A stretch of DNA of 64,000 bases from Pachyseris speciosa (Eukaryota > Cnidaria > Anthozoa > Scleractinia > Pachyseridae). Below the pieces are notes generated by a model. That model made no database searches. It saw only the letters and a list, made by a program, of their open reading frames with translations, and was not told where the DNA came from. Numbering within the stretch: position 1 is the first letter of the stretch; each line of letters starts with the position of its first letter. The DNA lies in NCBI GenBank assembly GCA_016490735.1, contig JAEMWC010000361.1:412501-476500 (forward strand), in the 5' to 3' direction. Shown here in pieces: positions 10,940-21,410 of this stretch. The translations under genes were made by a program, and so were the position numbers.

Positions 10940-12879
10940 ACTGCAAAAAATAAAATTATCACGTCATCTACATGCACCAGATTCCAGTTTTCAAAAGTGG
11001 TGGAAGCTACAATGCATACTGAACAATCTAACGAAACGTTTTGCCTTATTCCCTGAGGAAGAAAAGAATTTCTACAGATAGAAAATCACATATCGGAACC
11101 ATGTACAGCTTCCAGCTCAAGATAAAAGAAGCCTTGTACATCCTATGGGAAAACCCTTCCCATAATCAGCAATTTCAACACGTTGATTTAAGCCTATCCT
11201 GTAATTCGCACGCTTTTTTCCTAATATATTGTATACGTAATCATTAGCGTTTACAGAATTTATATTCAAATTTGCAGCTCCTGTAACATTAGCACTGAAG
11301 ATGGCCGAAGTTTCAGACTTATGATTAAACAGCATTTACGCCTGAATATCTGTCCAGTGCGTAACGTCCCAAGAAGTAAACTAAGCATCAATCTAATGAT
11401 CCATGATCCTCCTGATGACGCGGAACATTCCAAGAAGCACAGACTTGTGAATTGGAGATGCTGCTCCCATCTATTATTTAAGTAATAGACCACACGTTTC
11501 TATGGTTTATGGGCTGATAAACCACGCGGGATGTTGAATAAACACTCGAAGAATTCCTAAATCAATTCAGAAGACGCGCGAAATTTCCATGAGTTTACGA
11601 GCACAATAAACCGTAGCTGGTTGACCAATCAGAGCGCGCGCATTGATTTGGTTATTATATTATTAATAATACCTGTTATTATCACCAGAGTAAATTGTCT
11701 CTTCTCAATAGATATTTTTGTTGTTTATTTTCGGGAGGGCATAGTTAAACCAATACCGAAGAGAGAATTGCGAGAGAGGATTTCCTATTGGAAGACAAAT
11801 CGTGTTAGAAGGAACTGAACAGTTCGTCAATTTTTAGGATAACCTTTTTTCCGCGGGTCTCGAAAAATGGTTAAGGCTTCAGAGGCTTTTTTGTTCAAGA
11901 TAACAAAATGCATGTGTTTAAAAATGGAAGAGTTATTATTCTGCATGTCTTAAAAAAACTAATTAATAATTCAAGAAGGAAATAGACAAGAAATTAATTT
12001 TTAATTAGTGTCTTTACATCTGATAAAGACACGGCTAAATTTTACATCCGATTTAATTTTCTAGCCCAAAATAACTCAAAATCTCAATTTAGTATAAGCA
12101 TGGATAGATGTACAGTACAGCTTTTTAAGCCGTTCAGTAAATTCGAAATTCGTGTTTTATCAAATTCTTAAACTTGATGAAACACTCCTGCTCATTTATT
12201 AAATATTACATAAAGGTAACCATGATATTTAGCGAAGTCCGAACAGTCAGCTCCGTGAATTTTTGTTAAAAAAAAAAGAAACACTTGCAACGTCATATTT
12301 AAATTATGGATGAATGGTTGAAGTAAGGCGAGACGATCCCTGTTGCGCAACCTAGACAGTTGTGCTAAATAAAGGAGAAAGAAATTTCGACTTTAACGAT
12401 TCTTCACGTGATTGCAGACATCTCCAGGTTTAGTCACTCGATTTTGTTCAGTCAGGCGTTGATTTAAAGTGTTGCTATTCTCACCAAAATATAACCAACC
12501 TGCGAGTCACAGCGTTCATCTTGAAAATGATTGTCTCGTTCAATCTGTAACTTGGTTTGCTTCCGTCCATTAATTAATCGCGTTTGTCATCAGTCACGGT
12601 TGCCGTGCGTTGTTGCTCAGTCTGTTAGAAACAGGGATGTACGTCAGTAGTAAGGTTATAGGATTCGTGCACTAGCCCGGCTCTGTCAGACGTCCTTCTA
12701 AAAGTAGCGCGACTGTAGTTATTCAGAGTAGTACTTGACAGTGAGGCATCGCCTCGGTGTTTGCAATTTGAGGTTGGGCGTTCCTCTAAACATGTTACAG
12801 TTTTACGTATTGAAAACGTTGTCTGGGTAATTGGTCTGCTAAGCTGTCAGGTGAGTCACAAACGGGTTGCGCTCTTCTC
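10940..12879. other. Upstream flank of copy A gene, no further gene seen
   Basis: Blocks at 11,171-11,400, 11,760-11,810 and 12,280-12,860 align with copy B at clearly lower similarity than the left half of the duplication. No splice-flanked coding frame is recognised. This is the likely region for the promoter of the PAN-pentraxin gene, but I see no specific motif. Confidence 0.4.
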
Positions 12880-13895
12880 CTCTCCAAACGGGTTGCGCTC
12901 TTTCTCTACCGGTCGATTTGGTCGCCTTTCTTGCAATTTTCGGAGGCCAGTAAGAGGTCAAATCGACCCGGCTACTCCATATAAGGGGTTACCACGGCGA
13001 TTTCGCTGGTTCACAACACCGAAGGCTCTATCTTTGTTGTCACGCTCGTCACGCTAGCTGTCGTTTATTTCTAAACGAACACTGCAGGTATAATTCGTTG
13101 CTTATTTGATTTATAAGTGTGTTTTTCGAGCCATTTTGCACCTCAGAAGCCCCCTGCCTGGCATCATAAAGCTGGGTTGATGGGTAGAGGGAATCCTTTG
13201 AAAAAAACAGAGGTGATCATGAGAAGCAATTTCACACGAAGTGGGCCACTCAAAGTATCCGAGCGAGTGATAGCAATCCACGGAGTGAAGTTGTGTCTTG
13301 AGTCGTTTTGTGAGTCGATTCCGGGACCTGGCATGACAATTTTGGCGAGTTTTTTTATTTAATTAAATAATGCAATCGGTGCAATGTTTTGCCAGCAGGA
13401 CCGGGTGGCTCGACGCTTATAAAAATATGTGAAATGGAAATTGGCAGACGTCCATGCTGCTGTTAGGCAAGAATATCCCAGAATTCCCTTGGGCCACAAA
13501 CATGAAAATTACAGACTGTGAGAACAACTGAAATCAAACAGCGTTATCGGGGTCAGGCTAAAGGAGTGAGCAGGTAAATGTGGAACAGATTGCAAGAGGT
13601 AGAGTCAAAGTTTGCTGCCAATGTAAACTTTTAACTTCAATAGGAATTTTTGTCTTGAAAACTTCAAGACAAAGTTGCGTGAATTTTGGTGTTGTCCCAG
13701 GGCGATTTTGGAATTTTCAAAGAGAATAAACAATCATATTAAGTGAAAATTGGGAGTTCAGGTCAGTTTCCAGGGTGATAAAATCTGAAACACTTATCAT
13801 TTTGCAATAAAAATGCTTCATTTCAACCATAGTCCGGGATTTGGGAAAATTGCAGGTTTTCAAAGCATTGGTCTTCTACGAACAATATTTTGGTG
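12880..13895 (+). repeat. Dispersed repeat, second copy (private to copy A)
   Basis: This repeat is the inverted counterpart of 1,768-2,768. It interrupts the alignment with copy B, where 41,410 joins directly to sequence matching 13,900. Characteristic shared pieces are GTGTTTTTCGAGCCATTTTG and CCTGGCATCATAAAGCT, also recognisable at 36,955-37,540 and, diverged, at 61,070-61,900. No coding frame is recognised. Confidence 0.6.
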
Positions 13896-14030
13896 ATCGG
13901 TAGGTTATATGGGCGAGTCTACTCTGAAGATAACTTTCACACAAGTTGTCGAAACACCACTCACTGTCGACCTGTAATAAAATCCCGCAATGTGGATAAT
14001 GGATATGGATAATATCGAGATTTGGGAAGC

Positions 14031-14262
14031 ATGGATACCCCCAACACGACATCCCATCGATACCACAGCATGGATACCCCCAATACGACATCCTATCGAT
14101 ACCACAGCATGGATACCCCAACACGACATCCTATCGATACCACAGCATGAATACCCCCAACACGACATCCTACCGATACCACAGCATGAATACCCCCAAC
14201 ACGACATCCTACCGATACCACAGCATGAATACCCCAACACGACATCCTATCGATACCACAGC
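14031..14262. repeat. Minisatellite, six 38-39 bp units
   Basis: Six near-identical tandem units, each containing CACGACATCC, then CGATACCACAGCAT. Differences between units are single bases (GGATACC or GAATACC, CTATCG or CTACCG). The paralogous site in copy B (41,553-41,592) has one unit. The open frames across it are a by-product of the repeat. Confidence 0.9.
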
Positions 14263-14298
14263 AAAGCGCTGAGGGAGGATCAAGGAGGATCGAAATAA

Positions 14299-14714
14299 CC
14301 CCCGGGGGGGAGGGAAACTTAGGTCAATTTTAGCTGGGTATGTGCCGCTGGTCTCTCAAAACCCCTACCAGATTAAAGACCCTATCTCAGTCACTTTTGG
14401 GCAAATGTAATTTTCGTGATCCCAACTTAGTCACTTTCTGCTTATGCATCTACCTTGTAAAGTCTTTCAAGTACTAGGTCATCCAAAAAGGAATTGACAC
14501 ATTTCTTAAACTGAATGTAGAGGACTTTACTTTTCACTTACAGTACAAACATTCTGGTACATTTACCCCCAAAATCCCGATAATTAGCGACCCCATTTTA
14601 GTAACTCTATTGAAAATGCAACCCATTTATAGTCAATCCAGTCATGAAAATGCGACCCCATCCAGCGGCACATCCCCAATAGCCTATTAACAGGTCGTAT
14701 CCCCCACCCAGGCG
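14299..14714 (-). mobile_element. MITE, minus orientation, related to 21,603-22,217
   Basis: Ends are C/G runs (CCCCCGGGGGGG on the left, ATCCCCCACCC on the right). The interior repeats motifs such as ACCCCATTTTAGT and TTAGTCACTTT that reappear, reverse-complemented, at 21,650-22,150. It is absent from the matching place in copy B (near 41,625). Confidence 0.5.
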
Positions 14715-14760
14715 AGATACAGCAATCAACAATGGTACCGTGCTATTAGTAGTCGACAAC

Positions 14761-17349
14761 AGGGCCATTTATACGGGAGAAAATCGCGCGTCTTACCTAA
14801 GACGCGACTTAAATGGGACGCGAACAGTACCGTTGATATCTTCGTGTCCTACATAAGGCGCAAAGATCTCGTATAAATGGTTCGCGTCTTATTTTTGATA
14901 CAGCCTCGCTTACATGCATGTTGCCATTAGCAACAGTCTAAGATGGCGCGCTGTAGGAAGAAACAAAAGCTTGCTGTCCTGTCATTTTAAGAAGGAAGAG
15001 ACTTTTTCAAAGATGTTTTTTTTCTTATGAAGACTACACTGTTATAGAAAATTCACTAAGGTGGCTGGTACCAGTTTTACTCACGTGGAGAGTCTGGCCA
15101 TTAGCGCGCGCGTCACACTTAAAACGCGCGAGATTTGAAGAACGGGAAAAACAAAAACAAATATGGCGGCACGAGGCTAACTTCGAGCAAGGCTACGTTT
15201 GTCCTGTTCAAAAAGAAATTCGCGTTTATCTGAGGCCGTATGTCCTCGATCGACTTAAGTTCATTCAATTTCATGAAAATTTGTTTCCGAAGATTGATAA
15301 TGCATATTAAAGTTCCAAAGAGAAAATTCCCACCTCTAGTGCGATCGATCGTGTCGGGAACCGGGAGGATAAGGAGCCGGAAAGTGATTGTAAAACTGTA
15401 AAAGTGGGATAGCACTTCAATTTTACTTACAGGTAGTACAGCTCAACATTCTATTCTTACTATGCCTCACCACCTCCTGTTGTTTGTCACGAATCACATC
15501 TGCACTTGTGTCAGAATTGCATGCAGTTGACATGTGTTCTGCAAGCAATTTAGTTAATTCCATGCTTTCGGTTGGTGTTATTTAACATAAACATGCTTTG
15601 TCATGCCACAAGTTGTGGAGAATTTCTGCCAAACAGTAAAAACAACAACTGTGGATTAAAATCCACCGTACTGAAAACAGCTCGGCGCGTGGACTACAAA
15701 GAAAGCTACGATAGGTGCCCCCGCGTGTACACGTAAAGGTCAGCGGCAGTCAGCAAAGCCCATGAGCAAACATCGATCTTTTAAAATCCAGACTTTGGAA
15801 AACGCGAAAAAGTGCGTGGAAATTGCTCAACTCACGAAGGTTTTTGCAAGAAAGCGAGCTCGGTGACCCCCCTTTTTTAACGTTTCAATATTTTTGTCTT
15901 GTAAAGAGGATACGTCACACAAAATTCAAGAAAATTCTATCAGAGAAATTTTGCAGCACTGAAACTCAGCCTTTTCTCTCGTTTATAGAAAATCAGCTTG
16001 ATAGAAAATTTGCAAACATTTTGCAGTTTCCTTTTCAAATGGCAAAATAATCACGTGAAAAAAACAGGGGATCACAAAGTTAGTTTAAAAATTATAAATG
16101 CCAGAAATTTAAATGCAGCTCTGAATAATTCTCAAGTACCGTTGCTATGGTAACAGCTGATGACGTAATAATAGTTATTATTGGTCAACAACTAAATGTA
16201 TAATTTAATCTTGGAAAAGTTTTCTTACGGCCTCGGTTTGCCTTTGTGTTCTTTTCTCTCAAAGTTTACGTCGTGAAAAAGCTGAAAACCGAACCAAACA
16301 TTCCAGTCCAGGAACTGACCAATCACATCGTGACTTTTAAATTTGGGTGGCTAAGTTCCCGTAGCCTCCTTTGTGGTTGTTGTTTGTGTCGGCTGTATTC
16401 TCCCTCCTGCTTGGATAGTCAGACACAATGGGAATGGAATGTCCGGCTCGGTTCAGCAGACGTTGGTGGGGAGGGAGAACAGCACTGACAAGAACAAAGG
16501 CTGCGAAGGAGGCTAGAGGAACAGTTGTTTAACAACGGACATTTTAGCTGATTGAGGCAGTTGAAAAGGCAACAAACAATGAGCTCGCTTGACTGAAGTA
16601 GGACTTGCTGGATAAAAAATAAATAATTTAGATAAATAAAATAGAACTAAATAAATAAACATAAATAAATAAATAAAACCATAGCCGGCGGCGACTTCAA
16701 AATAAGAGAAAAAAAATAACTAATGTGGACTAACGCCGAGGCGAGTCTATATGTATTTGCAACAGCACGAGCTCGAATAGAATTGTTCAAATGTTTAATA
16801 TTTGAGTTTTCACAAATTGTCCGAGGAATCAATTTTTAAAAACATTTGCAATTGTAATTACTTGACACAATACACAGACAAACAAGTTTGGTATTTCTAA
16901 AAATAATTAGCCCCTAAGCAAACTAAAATAGACGTGAAAGATACGGACCAAACCGAAATTCAACTGTATTAATATAGTGGGAAAAAGAAGAGAGAAAAAG
17001 GCTGAATGTTATGCTCAATTGTTCAAGCATAAATTCAAGCCTGTTCATATAGACTAAACACACAAAAAGGAAGATGCTGAATTCATTGCAAACTTTCGAC
17101 TCTTCCGGCCATCTTTTGCAAAGCTTTGCAACCCTGATTACACTATCTTATCATAAGTCTCGCTCATGTTGCTGGTGTTGTTATGCAGGCGCACTTGCAG
17201 TTCACGTCCTATTTCCTATACGAGGAAGTTGACGGCTTCATTAAGACGCGGACAAAACAACTGAAAACTCTGTTTTAAGATAAGAAGAGTCTTACGTTCG
17301 ACGCGTGTTAGGTAAGAAGCGTCTTATTTTCTCCCGTATAAATGGCCCT
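14761..17349. mobile_element. 2.6 kb inverted-repeat-ended element, copy A only
   Basis: The left end begins AGGGCCATTTATACGGGAGA and the right end is its perfect reverse complement over the first 22 or so bases (17,328-17,349), with further TTACCTAA-type similarity inside. Copy B has about 30 bases of unrelated sequence at this site (near 41,640). No transposase frame is seen. The interior at 16,270-17,080 is a copy of host DNA that also exists just outside the element at 17,990-18,536 and 20,406-20,480, so it is probably a non-autonomous composite. I could not identify a target-site duplication. Confidence 0.6.
16357..16518. mobile_element. Short MITE nested in the 2.6 kb element
   Basis: Ends are inverted: GTAGCCTCCTTTGTGG on the left and GCTGCGAAGGAGGCTAGAGG on the right, with inner arms TATTCTCCCTCC and GGAGGGAGAACAG. 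A sister copy is at 17,938-18,215. Confidence 0.5.
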
Positions 17350-17676
17350 ACTATCGCTTGATAAAGACCTGAAGACCATCAGTTATTAAGGGGTACAGAA
17401 GTCGCCACACACATCAATGAAAGTGACTATATCGTGCGACAAACGTTAAAACCAAGCAATGATTCCAAGCCAAGATGAATAGCATTTTTCATGATAACGG
17501 TACAATCCAACATAGGACTAACTGACTCATCAGTGGCCTCAACAACATGTTAAGGCAGTACAACTGAATATTTTTATTCTGAACATATTTATTAGTTTTA
17601 AAGTTTTTTCCGTAGTATTTTCGTTCGAAAATCAGGGTAATAACGTTGTCAAAGACAAATTTGAAAAGCAACTTAC

Positions 17677-17836
17677 CGTCCAAGCAAGTTGTCGCGTTCT
17701 TTAAATTAAAGACAACAACAAGCAGAAACTGGCTACCATAGTAAAAGAAACAGCGATTACGGAACACCTTCCCTGATGACAATTGCAACGGTCCTCGAAA
17801 CTTGCTGTGAAAGGACGTAATTCTATCGCAGTGCAT
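17677..17836 (-). CDS. Candidate alternative first exon with hydrophobic segment
   Basis: A minus-strand ATG at 17,836 opens 53 codons plus one base, ending at a consensus GTAAGT donor. It encodes a short hydrophobic run (FLLVVVF) near the end. The one-base overhang would join in phase to the PAN exon at 10,598. The copy B counterpart (about 42,000-42,170) keeps the donor but has a 4-base deletion just before it and does not keep a long frame. This may be an upstream or alternative first exon of the PAN-pentraxin gene, or part of an unknown gene. Evidence is limited to the donor, phase and open frame. Confidence 0.25.
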
Positions 17837-17937
17837 TATGGGGCCGGCTTCACGATCATGCCAGGGTATGTTCAAAGACTAATTGGACGAGCTGAGTTTT
17901 AACGTCATTGTTGATTGATTTAAAATATCACGAGGAA

Positions 17938-18215
17938 CAGTAGCCTCCTTCGCAGCCGCTGTTTGTGTCGGTCCTATTCTCCCTCCCCAACAACGTCCGA
18001 TGAACCGAACCAAACATTCCAGTCCAGGAACTGACCAATCACATCGTGGCTTTTAAATTTTGGTGGCTAAGTGCTAGTTCCCGTAGCCTCCTTTGTGGTT
18101 GTTGTTTGTGTCGGTTCTAATCTCCCTCCTGATTGGATACCAGACACAGTGAAAATGGAATGTCCAGCTGGGTTCAGCAGATGTTGGTGGGGAGGGAGAA
18201 CAGCACCGGCACGAA
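17938..18215. mobile_element. MITE, sister of 16,357-16,518
   Basis: It carries the same GTAGCCTCCTT and CTATTCTCCCTCC arms, with the inverted partner TTGGTGGGGAGGGAGAACAG at about 18,184-18,203. It appears to be two partly overlapping copies of the same element. Confidence 0.4.
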
Positions 18216-18536
18216 CTAAATAAATAAAATAGAACTAAATAAAGAAAAGTAAAGCCTTCGGGGACTTCAAAATAAGAGAAAAAAAATAACTAATGTGGAC
18301 TAACGCTGAGGCGAGTCTATATGTATTTGCAACAGCACGAGCCCGAATAGAATTGTTGAAATGTTTAATATTTGAGTTTTTACAGTTTTCAGAAATTGCC
18401 CGAGGAATCAATTTTTAAAAACATTTGCAATTGTAATAACTTGTCACAATACACAGACAAACAAGTTTGGTATTTCCAAAAATAATTAGCCCCTAAGCAA
18501 ACTAAAATAGACGTGAAAGATACAGACCGAAATTCA

Positions 18537-18578
18537 CCGGTAATCGCGAGGTCACGGGTTCAAACCCCGTTGAAGTCC
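18537..18578 (+). pseudogene. tRNA-like head, 5'-truncated
   Basis: Only the second half of the tRNA-like head is present, beginning inside the anticodon loop at CCGGTAA. The truncation point is the left boundary of the array. Confidence 0.6.
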
Positions 18579-18739
18579 TGAATTTTTTTCAGGCTTCTTT
18601 TCGCAATAGCATTAATTGCGTTCACAACTGCGAGGATCGTTCTTCATTTGATTTCATTTCCGCAGTTCATATATGATTCATTTCATATATCATTCACACT
18701 CATTTATTTCACGGGATCATATGAACCCACAATTGACCT

Positions 18740-18754
<15 letters not shown>

Positions 18755-18780
<26 letters not shown>

Positions 18781-18828
18781 ATCGCACCGGTAATCGCGAG
18801 GTCACGGGTTCAAACCCCGTTGAAGTCC
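18755..18828 (+). tRNA. tRNA-like unit 1 (Thr-GGT-like)
   Basis: Acceptor arms GGCTTCA and TGAAGTC pair with one G-T wobble. D and T arms are normal, and both internal Pol III boxes are intact. The nominal anticodon loop CCGGTAA gives GGT, but its 5 bp stem does not form. Only a TCGC/GCGA stem with a 10-base loop does, and base 33 is C, not T. It is probably a SINE head and not a decoding tRNA. Confidence 0.5.
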
Positions 18829-18989
18829 TGAATTTTTTTCAGGCTTCTTTTCGCAATAGCATTAATTGCGTTCACAACTGCGAGGATCGTTCTTCATTTG
18901 ATTTCATTTCCGCAGTTCATATATGATTCATTTCATATATCATTCACACTCATTTATTTCACGGGATCATATGAACCCACAATTGACCT

Positions 18990-19004
<15 letters not shown>

Positions 19005-19030
<26 letters not shown>

Positions 19031-19078
19031 ATCGCACCGGTAATCGCGAGGTCACGGGTTCAAACCCCGTTGAAGTCC
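19005..19078 (+). tRNA. tRNA-like unit 2
   Basis: Identical to unit 1 by eye, with the same weak anticodon stem and intact A and B boxes. Confidence 0.5.
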
Positions 19079-19239
19079 TGAATTTTTTTCAGGCTTCTTT
19101 TCGCAATAGCATTAATTGCGTTCACAACTGCGAGGATCGTTCTTCATTTGATTTCATTTCCGCAGTTCATATATGATTCATTTCATATATCATTCACACT
19201 CATTTATTTCACGGGATCATATGAACCCACAATTGACCT

Positions 19240-19254
<15 letters not shown>

Positions 19255-19280
<26 letters not shown>

Positions 19281-19328
19281 ATCGCACCGGTAATCGCGAG
19301 GTCACGGGTTCAAACCCCGTTGAAGTCC
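19255..19328 (+). tRNA. tRNA-like unit 3
   Basis: Identical to unit 1. It is followed by one extra T in the hairpin loop, which makes this unit 251 bases. Confidence 0.5.
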
Positions 19329-19490
19329 TGAATTTTTTTTCAGGCTTCTTTTCGCAATAGCATTAATTGCGTTCACAACTGCGAGGATCGTTCTTCATTT
19401 GATTTCATTTCCGCAGTTCATATATGATTCATTTCATATATCATTCACACTCATTTATTTCACGGGATCATATGAACCCACAATTGACCT

Positions 19491-19505
<15 letters not shown>

Positions 19506-19531
<26 letters not shown>

Positions 19532-19579
19532 ATCGCACCGGTAATCGCGAGGTCACGGGTTCAAACCCCGTTGAAGTCC
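19506..19579 (+). tRNA. tRNA-like unit 4
   Basis: Identical to unit 1 in head and hairpin. Confidence 0.5.
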
Positions 19580-19740
19580 TGAATTTTTTTCAGGCTTCTT
19601 TTCGCAATAGCATTAATTGCGTTCACAACTGCGAGGATCGTTCTTCATTTGATTTCATTTCCGCAGTTCATATATGATTCATTTCATATATCATTCACAC
19701 TCATTTATTTCACGGGATCATATGAACCCACAATTGACCT

Positions 19741-19755
<15 letters not shown>

Positions 19756-19781
<26 letters not shown>

Positions 19782-19829
19782 ATCGCACCGGTAATCGCGA
19801 GGTCACGGGTTCAAACCCCGTTGAAGTCC
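19756..19829 (+). tRNA. tRNA-like unit 5
   Basis: Identical to unit 1 in head and hairpin. Confidence 0.5.
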
Positions 19830-19990
19830 TGAATTTTTTTCAGGCTTCTTTTCGCAATAGCATTAATTGCGTTCACAACTGCGAGGATCGTTCTTCATTT
19901 GATTTCATTTCCGCAGTTCATATATGATTCATTTCATATATCATTCACACTCATTTATTTCACGGGATCATATGAACCCACAATTGACCT

Positions 19991-20005
<15 letters not shown>

Positions 20006-20021
<16 letters not shown>

Positions 20022-20079
20022 CGGTTAAAGCATCGCACCGGTAATCGCGAGGTCACGGGTTCAAACCCCGTTGAAGTCC
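20006..20079 (+). tRNA. tRNA-like unit 6, D-loop variant
   Basis: The D arm reads GCTCAGTCGGTTAAAGC in place of GCTCAGTTGGTTAGAGC. The second change breaks a D-stem pair, so this is the most diverged head in the array. Confidence 0.45.
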
Positions 20080-20240
20080 TGAATTTTTTTCAGGCTTCTT
20101 TTCGCAATAGCATTAATTGCGTTCACAACTGCGAGGATCGTTCTTCATTTGATTTCATTTCCGCAGTTCATATATGATTCATTTCATATATCATTCACAC
20201 TCATTTATTTCACGGGATCATATGAACCCACAATTGACCT

Positions 20241-20255
<15 letters not shown>

Positions 20256-20281
<26 letters not shown>

Positions 20282-20329
20282 ATCGCACCGGTAATCGCGA
20301 GGTCACGGGTTCAAACCCCGTTGAAGTCC
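20256..20329 (+). tRNA. tRNA-like unit 7
   Basis: The head is identical to unit 1. It is the last unit; its tail stops after CTTCATTTGATTT, where the host sequence resumes. Confidence 0.5.
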
Positions 20330-20664
20330 TGAATTTTTTTCAGGCTTCTTTTCGCAATAGCATTAATTGCGTTCACGACTGCGAGGATCGTTCTTCATTT
20401 GATTTGATGTATTAATATAATGGGAAAAAGAAGAGAGAAAAAGGCTGAATGTTATCAGTCAATTGTTCAAGCATAAATTCAAGCCTGTTCATAGACAAAA
20501 CAAACTTTTGCCGATTGATTTTGTTTCCCAAGCCTTCGGCTTGGAAGTGGTAAAGGCCGGAGATTGGTAAAAGAGTTTGGTTATCACTAATGATCTTCTG
20601 TTCGATAATGTAAGTTTTCAGGTGTCTTGTAGGTCCCCTGAAGCTCTTAATTCTTGACACATAA

Positions 20665-20913
20665 AGTCCGCCGCACACGTGAGGAAACAGCTGAGCAAAT
20701 GCCTCGCGAGGCAAATGGCTCAGCCGTTTCCTCACGTGTGCGGCGAAATTTGGTGAGATTTTCGCCTCGCGAGGCCGTGAGATCAATATCAAATATGTTT
20801 GATATTCATCTGCCGGCCTCGCGAGGCGAAAATCTCACTCAATTTTGCCGCACACGTGAGGAAACGGCTGAGCCATTTGCCTCGCCTGGGATTCCTCACA
20901 TGTGCGGCGGGCT
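20665..20913. mobile_element. Harbinger-like MITE made of nested palindromes
   Basis: The element is flanked by TAA on both sides (20,662-20,664 and 20,914-20,916); copy B has an empty site near 43,355. Terminal inverted repeats begin AGTCCGCCGCACACGTGAGG and AGCCCGCCGCACATGTGAGG. A 3 bp TAA duplication is typical of PIF/Harbinger elements. Inside are three hairpins centred near 20,707, 20,795 and 20,877, with CCTCGCGAGG at the centre of the first and in both arms of the second. Confidence 0.75.
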
Positions 20914-21189
20914 TAATATTCTGTTGTTTGAGATATGGCGGTTAAATTTACATATTCTATGTTAACCGCCTTGCTCCGAATACTCATGTGGAGAAACGAA
21001 CGCACGTGATGAAGGCAAAGCCTTGCATTTCACTTTCTGTCTTAATATATATTACGCGCTTTCTTTTTTTAGAAGTGAGATATTCGGAAACCAGACCGTT
21101 TAAAGACTTGAAAACCATTAGGGCTTTCTGAATTTGACGTTTTTGTGAAACAAGGAATCGACATGAACGTCATAGCTCGATGAAGTTAT

Positions 21190-21410
21190 TACTCCTACAG
21201 CACACTTTTATAGTTTTTGTAGCTTATTAGATAATGTTTTGCTACAATTACCCCAGACTGGGCTGCAGTAATCAAAGTGAAATTCAACTTGTGAGTTGTA
21301 TATGCTGAGTAGGGTTGAAACAAGGGAAGGTTTAATTAAATTTAACAGGGACTTACTATCACTAAATATTTTTTTTCTGATCACCACACTTCTCATTGAT
21401 AAAGTTGGTC
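21190..21410 (-). mobile_element. LINE reverse-transcriptase C-terminal fragment
   Basis: The minus-strand frame encodes LVSTLLSIYNSQVEFHFDYC then SPVWGNCSKTLSNKLQKL, the well-known H-x-DYCSPVWG block near the end of non-LTR reverse transcriptases. It is short, broken and without 3' end signals. Confidence 0.6.

Larger units (their letters stand above)
18537..20405 (+). repeat. Tandem array of 250 bp tRNA-headed units
   Basis: Seven complete units and one 5'-truncated unit sit head to tail with period 250 (one 251 because of an extra T). Each has a 74-base tRNA-like head with A box TAGCTCAGTTGG and B box GGTTCAAACC, an immediately following hairpin CCTGAATTTTTTTCAGG with a T run in the loop, and a tail leading to the next head. 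Units are almost identical. The array interrupts a sequence that is continuous at 16,955-16,985 and again in copy B near 42,620, so it was inserted as a block or expanded from one inserted unit. Confidence 0.9.
1..21000. repeat. Segmental duplication, copy A
   Basis: This block matches 22,342-43,400 in the same orientation. Clear paired landmarks are 1-1,450 with 22,342-23,722; 1,451-1,763 with 28,057-28,374; 2,769-7,020 with 28,375-32,520; 8,831-10,630 with 33,823-35,515; 11,171-11,400 with 38,690-38,945; 12,280-12,860 with 40,820-41,410; and 17,350-17,930 with 41,665-42,245. The gaps between blocks are insertions or replacements private to one copy. By eye, similarity is very high on the left and clearly lower on the right. 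The right boundary is uncertain by several hundred bases. Confidence 0.88.

Noticed and set aside
18755..20329. Functional tRNA-Thr gene cluster
   Set aside because: The anticodon stem does not form, base 33 is not T, and the same unit is found as an insertion inside a LINE; a SINE-type repeat explains it better.
18537..20405. CRISPR-like regular repeat array
   Set aside because: Units are 250 bases with tRNA-like heads and no unique spacers, in a eukaryotic context.
18537..20405. Retrozyme-type array with hammerhead ribozymes
   Set aside because: I read both strands of the unit for the CUGANGA and GAAA core and did not find it, so the resemblance is only in array size and target duplication.
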